Assembly: GCF_030816965.1 (NCBI RefSeq)
Contig: NZ_JAUSYQ010000002.1
Span: 9,166,001 to 9,230,000, forward strand
Length of the DNA stretch: 64,000 nucleotides
DNA from: Streptomyces canus
GTDB taxonomy: Bacteria; Actinomycetota; Actinomycetes; Streptomycetales; Streptomycetaceae
Direction of reading: 5' to 3'
The position numbers were made by a program, and so were the translations under genes. Of this stretch, positions 36,302 to 45,362 are shown piece by piece. Every line of letters starts with the position of its first letter. Positions within the stretch are counted from its first letter, which is position 1. Below the pieces are notes generated by a model, which saw only the letters and a program-made list of their open reading frames with translations, was not told where the DNA came from and ran no database searches.

Positions 36302-37339
36302 TCAGACCAGGCCGGGATCGACGTGGATCTTCGGGCCCGGACCGGCGCCGGGCGGGCGCTCGCCCGCGAGTACGGCACCGATCGCCTCCAGCGCGACGGT
36401 GGCGGCCACGAGCGGCCTCGGGTCGACGATCCTCTCGGCGTACGCCTTGATGGTGGCGTCGAGCCCGGGGGAGGCCGACAGGACGCCGATCGCCGTCACG
36501 TCCTTCAGGACGAGCGTGCGGGTGTCGATCCTGCTGGGCTCACCGGCCAGCCCGATGTACACGAGCCGCCCGCCCGGTTCGACCAGCTCCTGCGCCAGGG
36601 CCGGCAGATGCACCGCGTTGGTGGCGTCGACGACCGCGTCGAACGGCAGGTCCGGCAGGGTGTCCTCGCGCCATGCGTGCGGGAAGCCCAGCGAGCGCGC
36701 GAAGACGAGGGAGGCGTCGGTGGCGCCCAGCAGATGCACCTCCGCACCGGCGGACCGGGCGAACAGCGCGACCAGCAGACCGATGGTCCCCGGACCCAGC
36801 ACCAGGACCCGGTCACCGGGCCCCGCTCCTGTCGCCCGCGCGGCCCGCAGGGCGTTGCCGCCCGGCTCGACCAGCGCGCCGAGCACCGGGTCCACGGAGT
36901 CGGGCAGGAGGTGCAACGAACTCACGGGCACGGCGAGTTGTTCGGCCAGGGCACCCGCTCGGCCGCCCCGGATGCCCACCTCCTCCCGCTGCTCGCAGAC
37001 ATGCTGCCCTCCGCGCCGGCAGCGGCGGCAGGTCCCGCAGCCGAGCATGGTGTCGCCCATGACCCGGCGGCCGGTCCAGACGGGATCCACACCGGCGCCG
37101 ACGGTGCGGACCCGGCCGGCCCACTCGTGGCCCAGCCGCATCGGATAGGCGGCGTGTCCTTGGTGCAGATAGGTCATGGCCCCGGTGAAGAACTCCAGGT
37201 CGGTGCCGCACACCCCGACCCGCTCGACGTCGACGACGACCTCGCCGGGCGCGGGTACCGGTGCCGGTACCGCCCGGACCGCGAACTCGCCGGGGGCCGT
37301 GAGGACGAAGGCGCGTATCTCGGCGTCGGGTGCGTTCAA
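36302..37339 (-). CDS. Zinc-binding alcohol/polyol dehydrogenase
   Basis: A 345-residue medium-chain dehydrogenase. The catalytic-zinc site includes GVCGTDLEFF and LGHEWAGRVRTVG, and the structural zinc site is CGTCRRCRRGGQHVC. The NAD site is VLVLGPGTIGLLVALFARSAGAEV. The protein is most like sugar or polyol dehydrogenases. Its start overlaps the IclR stop by four bases, and the divergent gene encodes an IlvD/Edd dehydratase. The trio therefore looks like a sugar-acid or aldose oxidation route in which an aldose is oxidised and the aldonate dehydrated. The lactonase and later steps are not in the window. Confidence 0.85.
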   Translation of the reverse strand: MNAPDAEIRAFVLTAPGEFAVRAVPAPVPAPGEVVVDVERVGVCGTDLEFFTGAMTYLHQGHAAYPMRLGHEWAGRVRTVGAGVDPVWTGRRVMGDTMLGCGTCRRCRRGGQHVCEQREEVGIRGGRAGALAEQLAVPVSSLHLLPDSVDPVLGALVEPGGNALRAARATGAGPGDRVLVLGPGTIGLLVALFARSAGAEVHLLGATDASLVFARSLGFPHAWREDTLPDLPFDAVVDATNAVHLPALAQELVEPGGRLVYIGLAGEPSRIDTRTLVLKDVTAIGVLSASPGLDATIKAYAERIVDPRPLVAATVALEAIGAVLAGERPPGAGPGPKIHVDPGLV

Positions 37340-38151
37340 CTCAGGGGCTCCTTCAGGGGGCCGAGGGCGTCACGGATCTCCTCGACCGCGTCGACCAGCG
37401 TCCGCAGCGGAGTCCGGTATGCCAGCGCGCTGACGCTCACCGCCCCGGAGGGAACGGTCGGTGAGGTGCCGTACACGGGCAGCGCGAGGCAGTTGACGCC
37501 GGTCTCGTTCTCCTGGTCGTCGAGGGCGTACCCCCGCTCGCGCGTGGCCCGCAGCTCGCGGTACAACTCCGCGGCCGTGCACAGGGTTCGAGGCGTCCGG
37601 CGCTCCAGGGGCGCCTTGCCGATCCATTGCCGTACGGCGTTCAGGGTGCCCAACTCGTGGGCGAGCAGCGCCTTTCCGGCGCCGGTCGCGTGGGCGGGAT
37701 TGCGGCCGCCGACCGTGGAGGTGAGCCGGACGGCACCGGTGGGCGGGTCGGCCTTGGCGCGGTGGACGACCTCACGGCCGTCCAGGACGGCGTAGTGGGC
37801 CGTCTCGCCGAACCGGTCCGCCAGTGACTCCAACAGCGGCCGGACCCGCACGTGTTCGGGGCGGGCCTCGTGATGGACGAAGGCCATCCGCAGGAACTCG
37901 TCGCCCAGCAGATAACGGCCGCGGGAGTCCTGGCCGGCCAGACCGGCTCGGCGCAGGGCGGCCAGAGCCCGGTGCACGGTCGCTTTGGGGCTGCCGATCA
38001 CTCTGGTGAGCCCTTCGAGCGAGACCCCGTCCGGGTGCCGGGCGAGCTCCTTGAGCACGGCGAGCACCCGGTCCGATCCCACGAGACGGTCGCCCTCCGC
38101 GCGGTCCGTGACGGGGGCTGTCGAAGCGGGGAAGGGCTGCGTATGCTGCAT
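37336..38151 (-). CDS. IclR-family transcriptional regulator
   Basis: A 271-residue regulator. The N-terminal winged helix reads RVLAVLKELARHPDGVSLEGLTRVIGSPKATVHRALAALRRAGLAG (about 28-73). It is followed by the effector domain with TAHYAVLDGREVVHRAKA, HATGAGKALLAH and GYALDDQENETGVNCLALPVY. Effectors of this family are usually small acids or aromatic and sugar acids. It is co-transcribed with the dehydrogenase and divergent from the dehydratase. A TTCCGG...CCGGAA dyad lies between them, so local control of both units is likely. TACTAT at 38162-38167 (minus strand) would be a suitable -10 box for its own short-leader transcript. Confidence 0.88.
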   Translation of the reverse strand: MQHTQPFPASTAPVTDRAEGDRLVGSDRVLAVLKELARHPDGVSLEGLTRVIGSPKATVHRALAALRRAGLAGQDSRGRYLLGDEFLRMAFVHHEARPEHVRVRPLLESLADRFGETAHYAVLDGREVVHRAKADPPTGAVRLTSTVGGRNPAHATGAGKALLAHELGTLNAVRQWIGKAPLERRTPRTLCTAAELYRELRATRERGYALDDQENETGVNCLALPVYGTSPTVPSGAVSVSALAYRTPLRTLVDAVEEIRDALGPLKEPLS

Positions 38152-38155
38152 CGCG

Positions 38156-38190
38156 TTCCGGATAGTAGACCGTCGTACCGATTACCGGAA
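38156..38190. promoter_or_regulatory. Dyad in the IclR/dehydratase divergent promoter
   Basis: TTCCGG (38156-38161) and CCGGAA (38185-38190) form inverted half-sites 23 bases apart, flanking a minus-strand -10 like TACTAT. This spacing suits an IclR-type tetramer. It is the best operator candidate in the 50-base divergent gap. Confidence 0.4.
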
Positions 38191-38201
38191 AGAGCCGAGC
38201 G

Positions 38202-39914
38202 ATGGGCCTTCGCAGCGCACAGTGGTATGGGGGACAGGACCGCAACGCCTACATCCACCGGGCCTGGATGCGCCGGGGTGTCCCGGACGACGCCTTCACC
38301 GGCCGGCCCCAGATCGCCATCGCCAACACCGCCTCCGATCTCACGCCCTGCAACGCGCACCTGGACGAGGTGGCCAGGTCCGTCCGGGACGGTGTGTACG
38401 AGGCGGGCGGTATCCCCCTCGACCTGCCCGTCGTGTCGCTGGGCGAGACCAATGTGCGGCCCACGGCCATGCTCTGGCGCAACATGGCGGCGATGGCCAC
38501 GGAGGAGATGCTGCGGGCCAACCCCCTCGACGGCGTGGTCCTGCTGGGAGGCTGCGACAAGACGATCCCGTCGCTGCTGATGGCCGCCGCCTCGGTGGAC
38601 CTGCCCGCCGTGGTCGTGCCCGGCGGGCCGATGCTGACCGGCACCTTCCGCGGCACACCGCTGGGCTGCGGCACGGACGTGTGGCGGCTGTCGGAGGAGG
38701 TCCGCGCCGGCACCCTGTCCCAGGAGCAGTTCATCCGCTCCGAGTCCTCGATGATCCGCAGCCGCGGGCACTGCAACACCATGGGCACGGCCTCGACGAT
38801 GGCGCTGGTCGCCGAGGCGCTGGGCACGGTCGTGCCCGGGGTGGCCGGAACGCCCGCGCCGGACAGCCGGCTGCTGGCGGCCGCGCACGGCACCGGGCGG
38901 CTCGTGGTGGAGCTGGTGGCCGCCGAGCGCCGCCCGAGCACCTTCCTGACCAAGGGGTCCTTCCACAACGCGATCGTGGCGCTGGCCGCGATCGGCGGCT
39001 CCACCAACGCCGTCGTCCATCTCCTCGCCATCGCGGGCCGGCTGGGGGTCGACCTGACTTTGGACGATTTCGACCGCGTCGGCTCCCGGGTGCCGGTCCT
39101 GGTGGACCTCCAGCCCGCCGGGCGCTTCCTCATGGAGGACTTCCACCGGGCCGGCGGCCTGCTCGCCGTGCTGCGCGAGGTCGCCGACCTCCTGGACCCC
39201 GAGGCGCTGACCGTCACGGGCAAGCCGCTGGTGGACCACCTCACCGACGCCCCGATCTGGGACGCGGAGGTGATCAGGACCCGGGCGCGGCCTCTGGTCG
39301 AGGAGGGCGGCATCGCCGTCCTGCGCGGCAGCCTCGCCCCCGACGGAGCGCTGATCAAACCCGCGGCCGCCTCCCCGCAGCTGCTGCGGCACCGTGGCCG
39401 GGCGGTCGTCTTCGACAGCATCGAGGACTTCCACGCCCGCGTCGACGACCCGGACCTGGACGTCGACGCCGACTCCGTCCTGGTCCTGCGCGGCTGTGGC
39501 CCCAAGGGGTATCCGGGCATGCCCGAGGTGGCCAACATGCCGCTGCCCACCAAGCTGCTGGAGCAGGGGGTGCGGGACATGGTCCGCGTCTGCGACGGCC
39601 GGATGAGCGGCACCGCGTACGGCACGGTCGTCCTGCACGTGGCCCCGGAAGCGGCGGCGGGTGGACCGCTCGCCCTCGTACGGACAGGCGATGTCATCAG
39701 TCTCGACGTCGAGGCCCGCCGTATCGACCTGGAGGTGCCCGCCGCCGAACTCGCCGCCCGCACCCCGAACGCGGCCACCGTCGCGGGCTTCGCGAACCCC
39801 GGGAGGGGCTGGGAGCGGTTGTACGTCGACCATGTCCAACAGGCCGACACGGGAGCAGACCTGGACTTCCTCCTCGGTTCGAGCGGCTCGGAGGTCAGCC
39901 GCGAGTCGCACTGA
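38202..39914 (+). CDS. IlvD/Edd-family dehydratase (arabonate dehydratase-like)
   Basis: A 570-residue iron-sulfur dehydratase. The cluster cysteines appear in DLTPCNAHLDEV, LLGGCDKTIPSLLMAA and RGHCNTMGTASTMALVAEALG. Downstream hallmarks AAIGGSTNAVVHLLAIA, DLQPAGRFLMEDFHRAGG and CGPKGYPGMPEVANMPLPTKLL with DGRMSGTAYG are intact. The overall pattern favours sugar-acid dehydratases (arabonate, xylonate, galactonate) over the branched-chain amino acid enzyme, and the divergent IclR and dehydrogenase genes support a catabolic role. ATG 38202 has GGAAAGAG about nine bases upstream. No further pathway gene follows; the next gene belongs to the sulfur region. Confidence 0.85.
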   Translation: MGLRSAQWYGGQDRNAYIHRAWMRRGVPDDAFTGRPQIAIANTASDLTPCNAHLDEVARSVRDGVYEAGGIPLDLPVVSLGETNVRPTAMLWRNMAAMATEEMLRANPLDGVVLLGGCDKTIPSLLMAAASVDLPAVVVPGGPMLTGTFRGTPLGCGTDVWRLSEEVRAGTLSQEQFIRSESSMIRSRGHCNTMGTASTMALVAEALGTVVPGVAGTPAPDSRLLAAAHGTGRLVVELVAAERRPSTFLTKGSFHNAIVALAAIGGSTNAVVHLLAIAGRLGVDLTLDDFDRVGSRVPVLVDLQPAGRFLMEDFHRAGGLLAVLREVADLLDPEALTVTGKPLVDHLTDAPIWDAEVIRTRARPLVEEGGIAVLRGSLAPDGALIKPAAASPQLLRHRGRAVVFDSIEDFHARVDDPDLDVDADSVLVLRGCGPKGYPGMPEVANMPLPTKLLEQGVRDMVRVCDGRMSGTAYGTVVLHVAPEAAAGGPLALVRTGDVISLDVEARRIDLEVPAAELAARTPNAATVAGFANPGRGWERLYVDHVQQADTGADLDFLLGSSGSEVSRESH

Positions 39915-40028
39915 CCGCGAGGACAGCCGCGGGTTCCTGCCCCTGCCCGCCTCGTGGACGCCCTCTTGACGTGCGCCCCGGCCCGATCGACACTCCAGAT
40001 GGGAATCCTAGTGAACAGGTAGGGAAAC

Positions 40029-40151
40029 ATGGGGCGCGTGGAACCGGCCGTCGGCCGAGAGAGCCGGACATCCCGGCCGTCGCCTCTTCTGACCTCCCGC
40101 CGTCACATCGATCTGCTCCGGGTCTGCAGCGCCATCAGGCCCCTGGGCTGA
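40029..40151 (+). CDS. Sulfur-type leader peptide 1
   Basis: A 40-residue frame starting at ATG 40029, with GTAGGGAAAC just upstream, and ending ...LTSRRHIDLLRVCSAIRPLG. The core HIDLLRVCSA is the hallmark of a family of short actinobacterial leader peptides found before sulfur-uptake and sulfur-metabolism genes. It has one cysteine codon in the conserved position. It ends 54 bases before the glutathionyl-hydroquinone-reductase-like gene. Such peptides are thought to sense cysteine supply during translation; the exact mechanism here is inference. Two sister copies occur at 41180 and 45195. Confidence 0.7.
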   Translation: MGRVEPAVGRESRTSRPSPLLTSRRHIDLLRVCSAIRPLG

Positions 40152-40205
40152 GCCCGACGCTTCCGCCGCGTGTACGTCCCGCGCACCGACACTCCGGGGA
40201 GACCC

Positions 40206-41078
40206 ATGTCCGTCACACCGCTCGCCCGCATCTCCGCCACCCACCCGGCCCCCGCGTTCCGAGGCCGGATCGGCCAGGACGCACGCAGTGGGCACTACGC
40301 CGTGCCGCGCCGCTACCGGCTGCACCTGACCGCCGCCTGCGCGGACGGTCTGCGCATCGCCGTCGTGCACAGCCTGCTCGGCCTCGACGACATCTGTCCC
40401 GTGACCCTCCTGGACCCGGTCCCCGACTGTCCCGACGGGGGGCATTCCGCGCTGCGCCCGCTGTACGAGGCCAGCGCGCACCGGTACACCGGCGCTGCCG
40501 TCGCACCCGTGCTCAGCGACGACTGGTCGGGACGGATCGTCAGCACCCACGCCACCGACATCACCCGCGACCTGGCCCGGCACTTCGGCGGCGGACGTCC
40601 GGCGCTGTACCCGTGTGGAGCGGAGTCGGAGACCGAGGCCGTCGAGCGGATGAGCAGGGGAATCGCACAGGCCGCGCAGCAGGCCGGGGCGGCGGGCGGT
40701 GACGACGTGGACCGAGTCGCCGCCCTGGAGCAACTGCTGGACTCCCTGGGCTCGTTGGAGCGCTGGCTGGTGGACCGCGACTTCCTGATCCGGGATCACG
40801 TCACCGCCGCCGATGTCGAGTTGTGGGTCACGCTGGTGCAACTCGACACCGTGCACCGCCACCACCTCGACGCCGCCGCGGTGCAGCGCATCGCCGGCCA
40901 CCCCACGCTGTGGGCCTACGCCCGCCGTCTGACCGCCCGCCCGGCCTTCGGCACCCACCTCGACCTCGACGGCATCGCCCGCCGGCACCACGCCCACTGC
41001 CAGGGCCTGGAGGCCGCCGGGTCCGCCGTACAGATTCTGGACTGGGCCTCGCACGCCGGGCCTTCCAGGCGTTCCTGA
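40206..41078 (+). CDS. Glutathionyl-hydroquinone reductase-like protein (ECM4/GST C-terminal) with altered active site
   Basis: A 290-residue thioredoxin-fold/GST protein of the ECM4 type. RYRLHLTAAC, LLGLDDICPVTLLDPV, LRPLYEASAHRYTGAAVAPVLSD, and the alpha-helical C-terminus with IRDHVTAADVELWVTLVQLDTVHRHH follow the family order. The usual CPWAHR active-site motif reads CADGLR, so the cysteine is kept but the Pro-Trp is lost. The length is about 30-40 residues shorter than usual. Streptomyces uses mycothiol rather than glutathione, so a different thiol substrate or a structural role is possible. It follows leader peptide 1 closely. ATG 40206 has GGGGAG five bases upstream. Confidence 0.72.
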   Translation: MSVTPLARISATHPAPAFRGRIGQDARSGHYAVPRRYRLHLTAACADGLRIAVVHSLLGLDDICPVTLLDPVPDCPDGGHSALRPLYEASAHRYTGAAVAPVLSDDWSGRIVSTHATDITRDLARHFGGGRPALYPCGAESETEAVERMSRGIAQAAQQAGAAGGDDVDRVAALEQLLDSLGSLERWLVDRDFLIRDHVTAADVELWVTLVQLDTVHRHHLDAAAVQRIAGHPTLWAYARRLTARPAFGTHLDLDGIARRHHAHCQGLEAAGSAVQILDWASHAGPSRRS

Positions 41079-41101
41079 CCGTCCCATCTGCCGGACCGGC
41101 G

Positions 41102-41131
41102 TTGACACCGGTCCGGGCGACTGCTTTTACT
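41102..41131 (+). promoter_or_regulatory. Promoter before leader peptide 2
   Basis: TTGACA (41102-41107), an exact -35 consensus, is followed after 18 bases by TTTACT (41126-41131). GGCTC-ACAA-GAGCC (41135-41148) forms a small hairpin at the expected transcript start. This would drive leader peptide 2 and the ABC transporter genes. Confidence 0.5.
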
Positions 41132-41179
41132 TGCGGCTCACAAGAGCCTTGACCCCCGAGAACAGCGACGGTGACCGAC

Positions 41180-41329
41180 ATGTACGCAGCTCCCAGGACG
41201 GCCTCACGCCGTTCCCCGGGCTGCGTACGGCCGTACGGCAATCCGCTCGTCGCCAACCGGGCCGTCGACCTGCTCCGCGTGAGCAGCGCACTGTGTACCG
41301 CACCGGGCCGTGCCCGCTGTCGGGGCTGA
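41180..41329 (+). CDS. Sulfur-type leader peptide 2
   Basis: A 49-residue frame from ATG 41180 (or GTG 41171, in frame) that ends VANRAVDLLRVSSALCTAPG plus a short arginine/cysteine tail. The core AVDLLRVSSALC matches leader peptides 1 and 3 and places cysteine codons near the end. It lies 157 bases before the ABC permease gene. I see no other gene in the 41079-41485 gap. The start is uncertain because neither candidate has a strong ribosome binding site. Confidence 0.62.
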   Translation: MYAAPRTASRRSPGCVRPYGNPLVANRAVDLLRVSSALCTAPGRARCRG

Positions 41330-41485
41330 CGTTCCGCCTCCGCAGTCCCCGCGTTCCTGACGAACACCGCGCTCGCGGTGTGCCGTTGTCCGCCCAGCCC
41401 CCGGTTCCCGTGCGTCGCGTCCTGCGCCCGTAGTACGCCGTGTTCGCCGTGCCCCAGGGGAATCCCCACTCCGCCGGAGTCCCTC

Positions 41486-42465
41486 ATGAGTGAACCCCCA
41501 GGCGCCGCCGTGTCCGTCACCGAGGCGCCGCCGCAGGCCGACGTGGCGCCACCACAGCTCGCCGCACAGCGAGTTCTGCCACTGCGACGGCCCGGCCGCT
41601 GGATCGTCACCGCCGTCGTCCTGGTCCTGGCGGCCCAGTTCGTCCACGGCCTGGCGACCAACCCGTTCTACCAGTGGGACCGCTTCGGCTACTGGTTCCT
41701 GCGGCCCACCGTCCTCGACGGGCTCCGCATCACCCTCGAAGTCACCGTCTACAGCGCCGTACTGGGACTCCTGGGCGGCATCCTGCTCGCGCTGGCCCGG
41801 CTCTCCAAGAGTCCGGTGCTGCGCGCGGTGAGCTGGACCTACGTGTGGGCCCTGCGCTCCATACCGCTGATCGTCGTTCTGCTCTTCCTCTACAACTTCA
41901 GCGCCCTGTACAAGACACTCAGCGTCGGCGTCCCCTTCGGCCCGGCCTTCTTCTCCTTCGACGAGTCCCGGCTCGCCACCGACATGGTCATCGCCGTCGT
42001 CGGCCTCAGCCTCAACGAGGCGGCCTACGCCGCCGAGGTCGTCCGCGGCGGCATCCTCTCCGTCGACCAGGGCCAGCACGAGGCGGCCTCCGCCCTCGGC
42101 CTGCCCAAGGGCTACCAGTTCCGGAAGATCGTCTTTCCGCAGGCGCTGCGCTCCATCACCCCGAACTACGTCAACCAGCTCATCGGGCTCGTCAAGAGCA
42201 CCTCGCTGGTCTTCTACGTCTCGCTGCTCGACCTGTTCGGCACCGTGCAGTCCATGGGCGCCACCTACCCCGGTGACATCGTGCCCCTGCTGCTGGTCGC
42301 CACCGTCTGGTACCTGATCCTCACCAGCGCGGTCTCGGTCGTCCAGTTCTACGTCGAGCGGTACTACGCCCGGGGCGCCACCCGCTCCCTGCCGCCGACC
42401 CCACTCCAGAAACTGCGGGCCGGTCTCACCGACCTGCGGGCCCGCATCCGCAGGGAGGCCGCCGT

Positions 42466-42469
<4 letters not shown>
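41486..42469 (+). CDS. Amino-acid-type ABC transporter permease
   Basis: A 327-residue inner-membrane permease of the His/Glu/Gln/Arg subfamily. A polar N-terminus of about 35 residues leads to a first helix, and the conserved core follows with DGLRITLEVTVYSAVLGLLGG and the ATPase-contact EAA loop EAASALGLPKGYQFRKIVFPQALRSITPNYVNQL. The transporter type covers polar amino acids, including cystine. The sulfur leader peptide upstream makes a sulfur amino acid or sulfonate-related amino acid a likely substrate. ATG 41486 has CCGGAG upstream. The ATPase gene start overlaps its stop (ATGA). Confidence 0.88.
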
Positions 42470-43230
<761 letters not shown>

Positions 43231-43286
43231 ACCTCCTTCACCTCTTTACCCCTTTACCGCCTTTCTCCCAACTCCTAAGGACAGCC

Positions 43287-44309
43287 ATGCCCACTCGCCC
43301 CTCCCGACGCAGCCTGATGCGCGGCATCACCGCGGCGACCGCCGTCGCCACCCTCGCCGGCGGGCTCGCGGCCTGCGGCGGTGACAGCGACGCCGCCACC
43401 GGGACGACCGACAGCGCCGGCACGGTCACCGTGGGCCGGTTGTCCAACGGAGCCGCCAAGGAGACCGCGCTCAAGGTCGCCGAGGTGAAGTCCATCAGCG
43501 CCGAACTGCCCGACGCCGTCAAGAAGAGCGGCAAGCTCGTCATCGGCTCCGGCACCCTCCCCTCCGGCTCCCCGCCGCTGGGCTTCGTGGGCAGCGACCA
43601 GAAGACCCTCACCGGTTCCGAGACCGACCTGGCCCGCCTGGTCGCCGCCGTCCTCGGTCTGGAGCCCGAAGTCAAGCGGTTCACGTGGGAGAACCTCTTC
43701 GTCGGCATCGACAGCGGCAAGGTGAACGTCGGCTTCTCCAACATCACGGACACCGAGGAGCGCAAGAAGAAGTACGAGTTCGCCTCCTACCGCAAGGACG
43801 ACCTCGCCTTCGAGACGCTCAAGACCTCGAAGTGGACCTTCGACGGCGACTACGAGGCCCTCGCGGGCAGGACCGTCTCGGTCGGCGCCGGCACCAACCA
43901 GGAGCGGATCCTGCTGGAGTGGCAGAGCAGGCTGAAGAAGGAGGGCAAGCAGCTGACCATCAAGTACTTCCAGGACAGCCCCAGCATCTATCTGGCCCTG
44001 GGCAGCGGCAAGATCGACTCCTATCTGGGCCCCAGCCCCAACCTCTCCTATCACGTCACCCAGACCGCGAGCACGCCCAACGCGACCCGAATCGCCGGCC
44101 AGTACTCCGGTGCGGGGGAGTCGCTCCAGGGCCTGATCGCCGCGACCGCCAAGAAGGACAGCGGCCTCGCCAAGCCCCTCGCCGACGCGATCAACCACCT
44201 GATCGACAACGGCCAGTACGCCAAGTGGCTCGCCGCGTGGAACCTCTCCAACGACGCCGTCTCCAAGTCGGAGGTCAACCCGCCGGGGCTGCCGCTCGAC
44301 AACTCCTGA
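43287..44309 (+). CDS. ABC transporter solute-binding lipoprotein
   Basis: A 340-residue extracellular binding protein. The N-terminus has twin arginines (SRRSLMRG), a hydrophobic stretch and the lipobox LAACG, which suggests a lipid anchor and possibly Tat export. The mature part has the bilobed SBP family 3 pattern: GKLVIGSGTLPSGSPPLGFVG, GSETDLARLVAAVLG, FVGIDSGKVNVGFSNITDTEERKKKYEF and VSVGAGTNQERIL. It captures the substrate for the permease/ATPase pair upstream. AAGGACAGCC precedes ATG 43287. The ligand is unknown; the sulfur context suggests cystine or a related compound. Confidence 0.88.
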   Translation: MPTRPSRRSLMRGITAATAVATLAGGLAACGGDSDAATGTTDSAGTVTVGRLSNGAAKETALKVAEVKSISAELPDAVKKSGKLVIGSGTLPSGSPPLGFVGSDQKTLTGSETDLARLVAAVLGLEPEVKRFTWENLFVGIDSGKVNVGFSNITDTEERKKKYEFASYRKDDLAFETLKTSKWTFDGDYEALAGRTVSVGAGTNQERILLEWQSRLKKEGKQLTIKYFQDSPSIYLALGSGKIDSYLGPSPNLSYHVTQTASTPNATRIAGQYSGAGESLQGLIAATAKKDSGLAKPLADAINHLIDNGQYAKWLAAWNLSNDAVSKSEVNPPGLPLDNS

Positions 44310-44349
44310 CCCGTCCTCGGCGAACCCGGTAGGAAAGGACTCCGCCTCC

Positions 44350-45138
44350 GTGACCCAGCAGACCGACATCCGCGCAGGCGGAGCCTCCTCGAGACCCACC
44401 GCGCACGACACCTCCGTCCTCGACAACGCCGTGTGGGCCGCCCTCGACGGCCCACACGCCCACCTAGCCGAACGCGTCGGCCGCGCCGCCCGCTACCCGG
44501 ACGACGTCTACGCCTTCGCCGCCCTCGCCGATCCCGGCGACCCCGCCGCGTGGGCCGACCTGCACACGCTCGTCGGTCCCGGAACCACCGTTCGGGTCAA
44601 GCCCGTTGACACGGTCCCGGACGGCTGGGAGGTCGTCGGCGGGGATGGGGGTACCTCCCATGCCCTTAAGGCTATGGGGGAGGGCGTCCAGCTCGTCGAC
44701 ACCGCCCTGCGCGCCGAACCGGCCCCCGAGGCGGTACGGCTGGGCCCCGATGACGTGCCCGAGATCCTGGACCTGGTCGCCCGCACCCAGCCGGGACCCT
44801 TCCTCAAGCGGACCATCGCACTCGGCACCTACCTCGGCATCCGCGACCGCGAGCGCCTGATCGCCATGGCCGGTGAGCGGATCCGCCCGCCCGGCTGGAC
44901 CGAGATCAGCGCGGTCTGCACCGACCCCGCGTATCGCGGCCGGGGCCTCGCGACCCGCCTGGTCCGCGCGGTCGCCGCCGGCATCCGGGAGCGCGGCGAC
45001 ACCCCGTTCCTGCACGCGGCCGCGGACAACACCACCGCGATCCGGCTCTACGAGTCGATCGGGTTCACCCTGCGCCGCCGTTCGCCTGTCCTCCTGGTCC
45101 GCAGCCCGGGAACATCCCGCGAGGCCACGGCGTTGTGA
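44350..45138 (+). CDS. GNAT-family N-acetyltransferase with an internal palindromic insertion
   Basis: A 262-residue protein. The C-terminal half (about 130-255) is a GNAT domain with the acetyl-CoA motif VCTDPAYRGRGLATRLVRAVAAGI and the late FLHAAADNTTAIRLYESIGF. The N-terminal half is less typical and contains an odd segment, VVGGDGGTSHALKAMGEGVQ (about residues 96-115), encoded by an imperfect palindrome that looks inserted in frame. It follows the binding-protein gene by 40 bases with GGTAGGAAAG upstream, so it is likely part of the transporter operon. It may acetylate an imported amino compound. Confidence 0.8.
   Translation: MTQQTDIRAGGASSRPTAHDTSVLDNAVWAALDGPHAHLAERVGRAARYPDDVYAFAALADPGDPAAWADLHTLVGPGTTVRVKPVDTVPDGWEVVGGDGGTSHALKAMGEGVQLVDTALRAEPAPEAVRLGPDDVPEILDLVARTQPGPFLKRTIALGTYLGIRDRERLIAMAGERIRPPGWTEISAVCTDPAYRGRGLATRLVRAVAAGIRERGDTPFLHAAADNTTAIRLYESIGFTLRRRSPVLLVRSPGTSREATAL
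44645..44683 (+). repeat. REP-like palindromic insertion inside the GNAT gene
   Basis: The segment contains CTCCCAT and ATGGGGGAG arms around GCC-CTTAA-GGC, plus an upstream ATGGGGGTACCTCCCAT near-palindrome. It resembles the G-rich 'GGGGGTACCTCCC' dispersed palindromes common between Streptomyces genes. Here it adds about 13 codons without breaking the frame. Confidence 0.5.
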
Positions 45139-45194
45139 CCGACGACGAGATCCGCCGGGCGCCGTCGTGCGCCCAGAAGCAGGAGGTGACGGGC

Positions 45195-45281
45195 GTGATC
45201 AGCACACTCCGCTCCGCGCACCTCCACTCCCGGCCCCACATCGATCTCCTGCGCGTGTCCACCGCGCTCTGTTGTTCCTGA
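45195..45281 (+). CDS. Sulfur-type leader peptide 3
   Basis: A 28-residue frame from GTG 45195, preceded by AGGAGGTGA at ideal distance, ending HSRPHIDLLRVSTALCCS. The core matches leader peptides 1 and 2. Two adjacent cysteine codons (TGT TGT) stand two codons before the stop, which is what a cysteine-sensing leader would need. It lies 81 bases before the first flavin monooxygenase gene. Apart from this, the 45139-45362 gap shows no gene. Confidence 0.75.
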   Translation: MISTLRSAHLHSRPHIDLLRVSTALCCS

Positions 45282-45362
45282 CCCGTCAGCTGCCCCAGCC
45301 GCCGTGCCCTGCCCACCCGCGGGCCGGCGCTCTCGTACGGATCCCCAGGAAGGCACCCACCT

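Noticed and set aside
37985..40702. 905-codon open frame on the plus strand across the IclR start, the dehydratase and leader peptide 1
   Set aside because: Composition is Arg/Gly/Pro-rich and it overlaps several genes with intact motifs in other frames.
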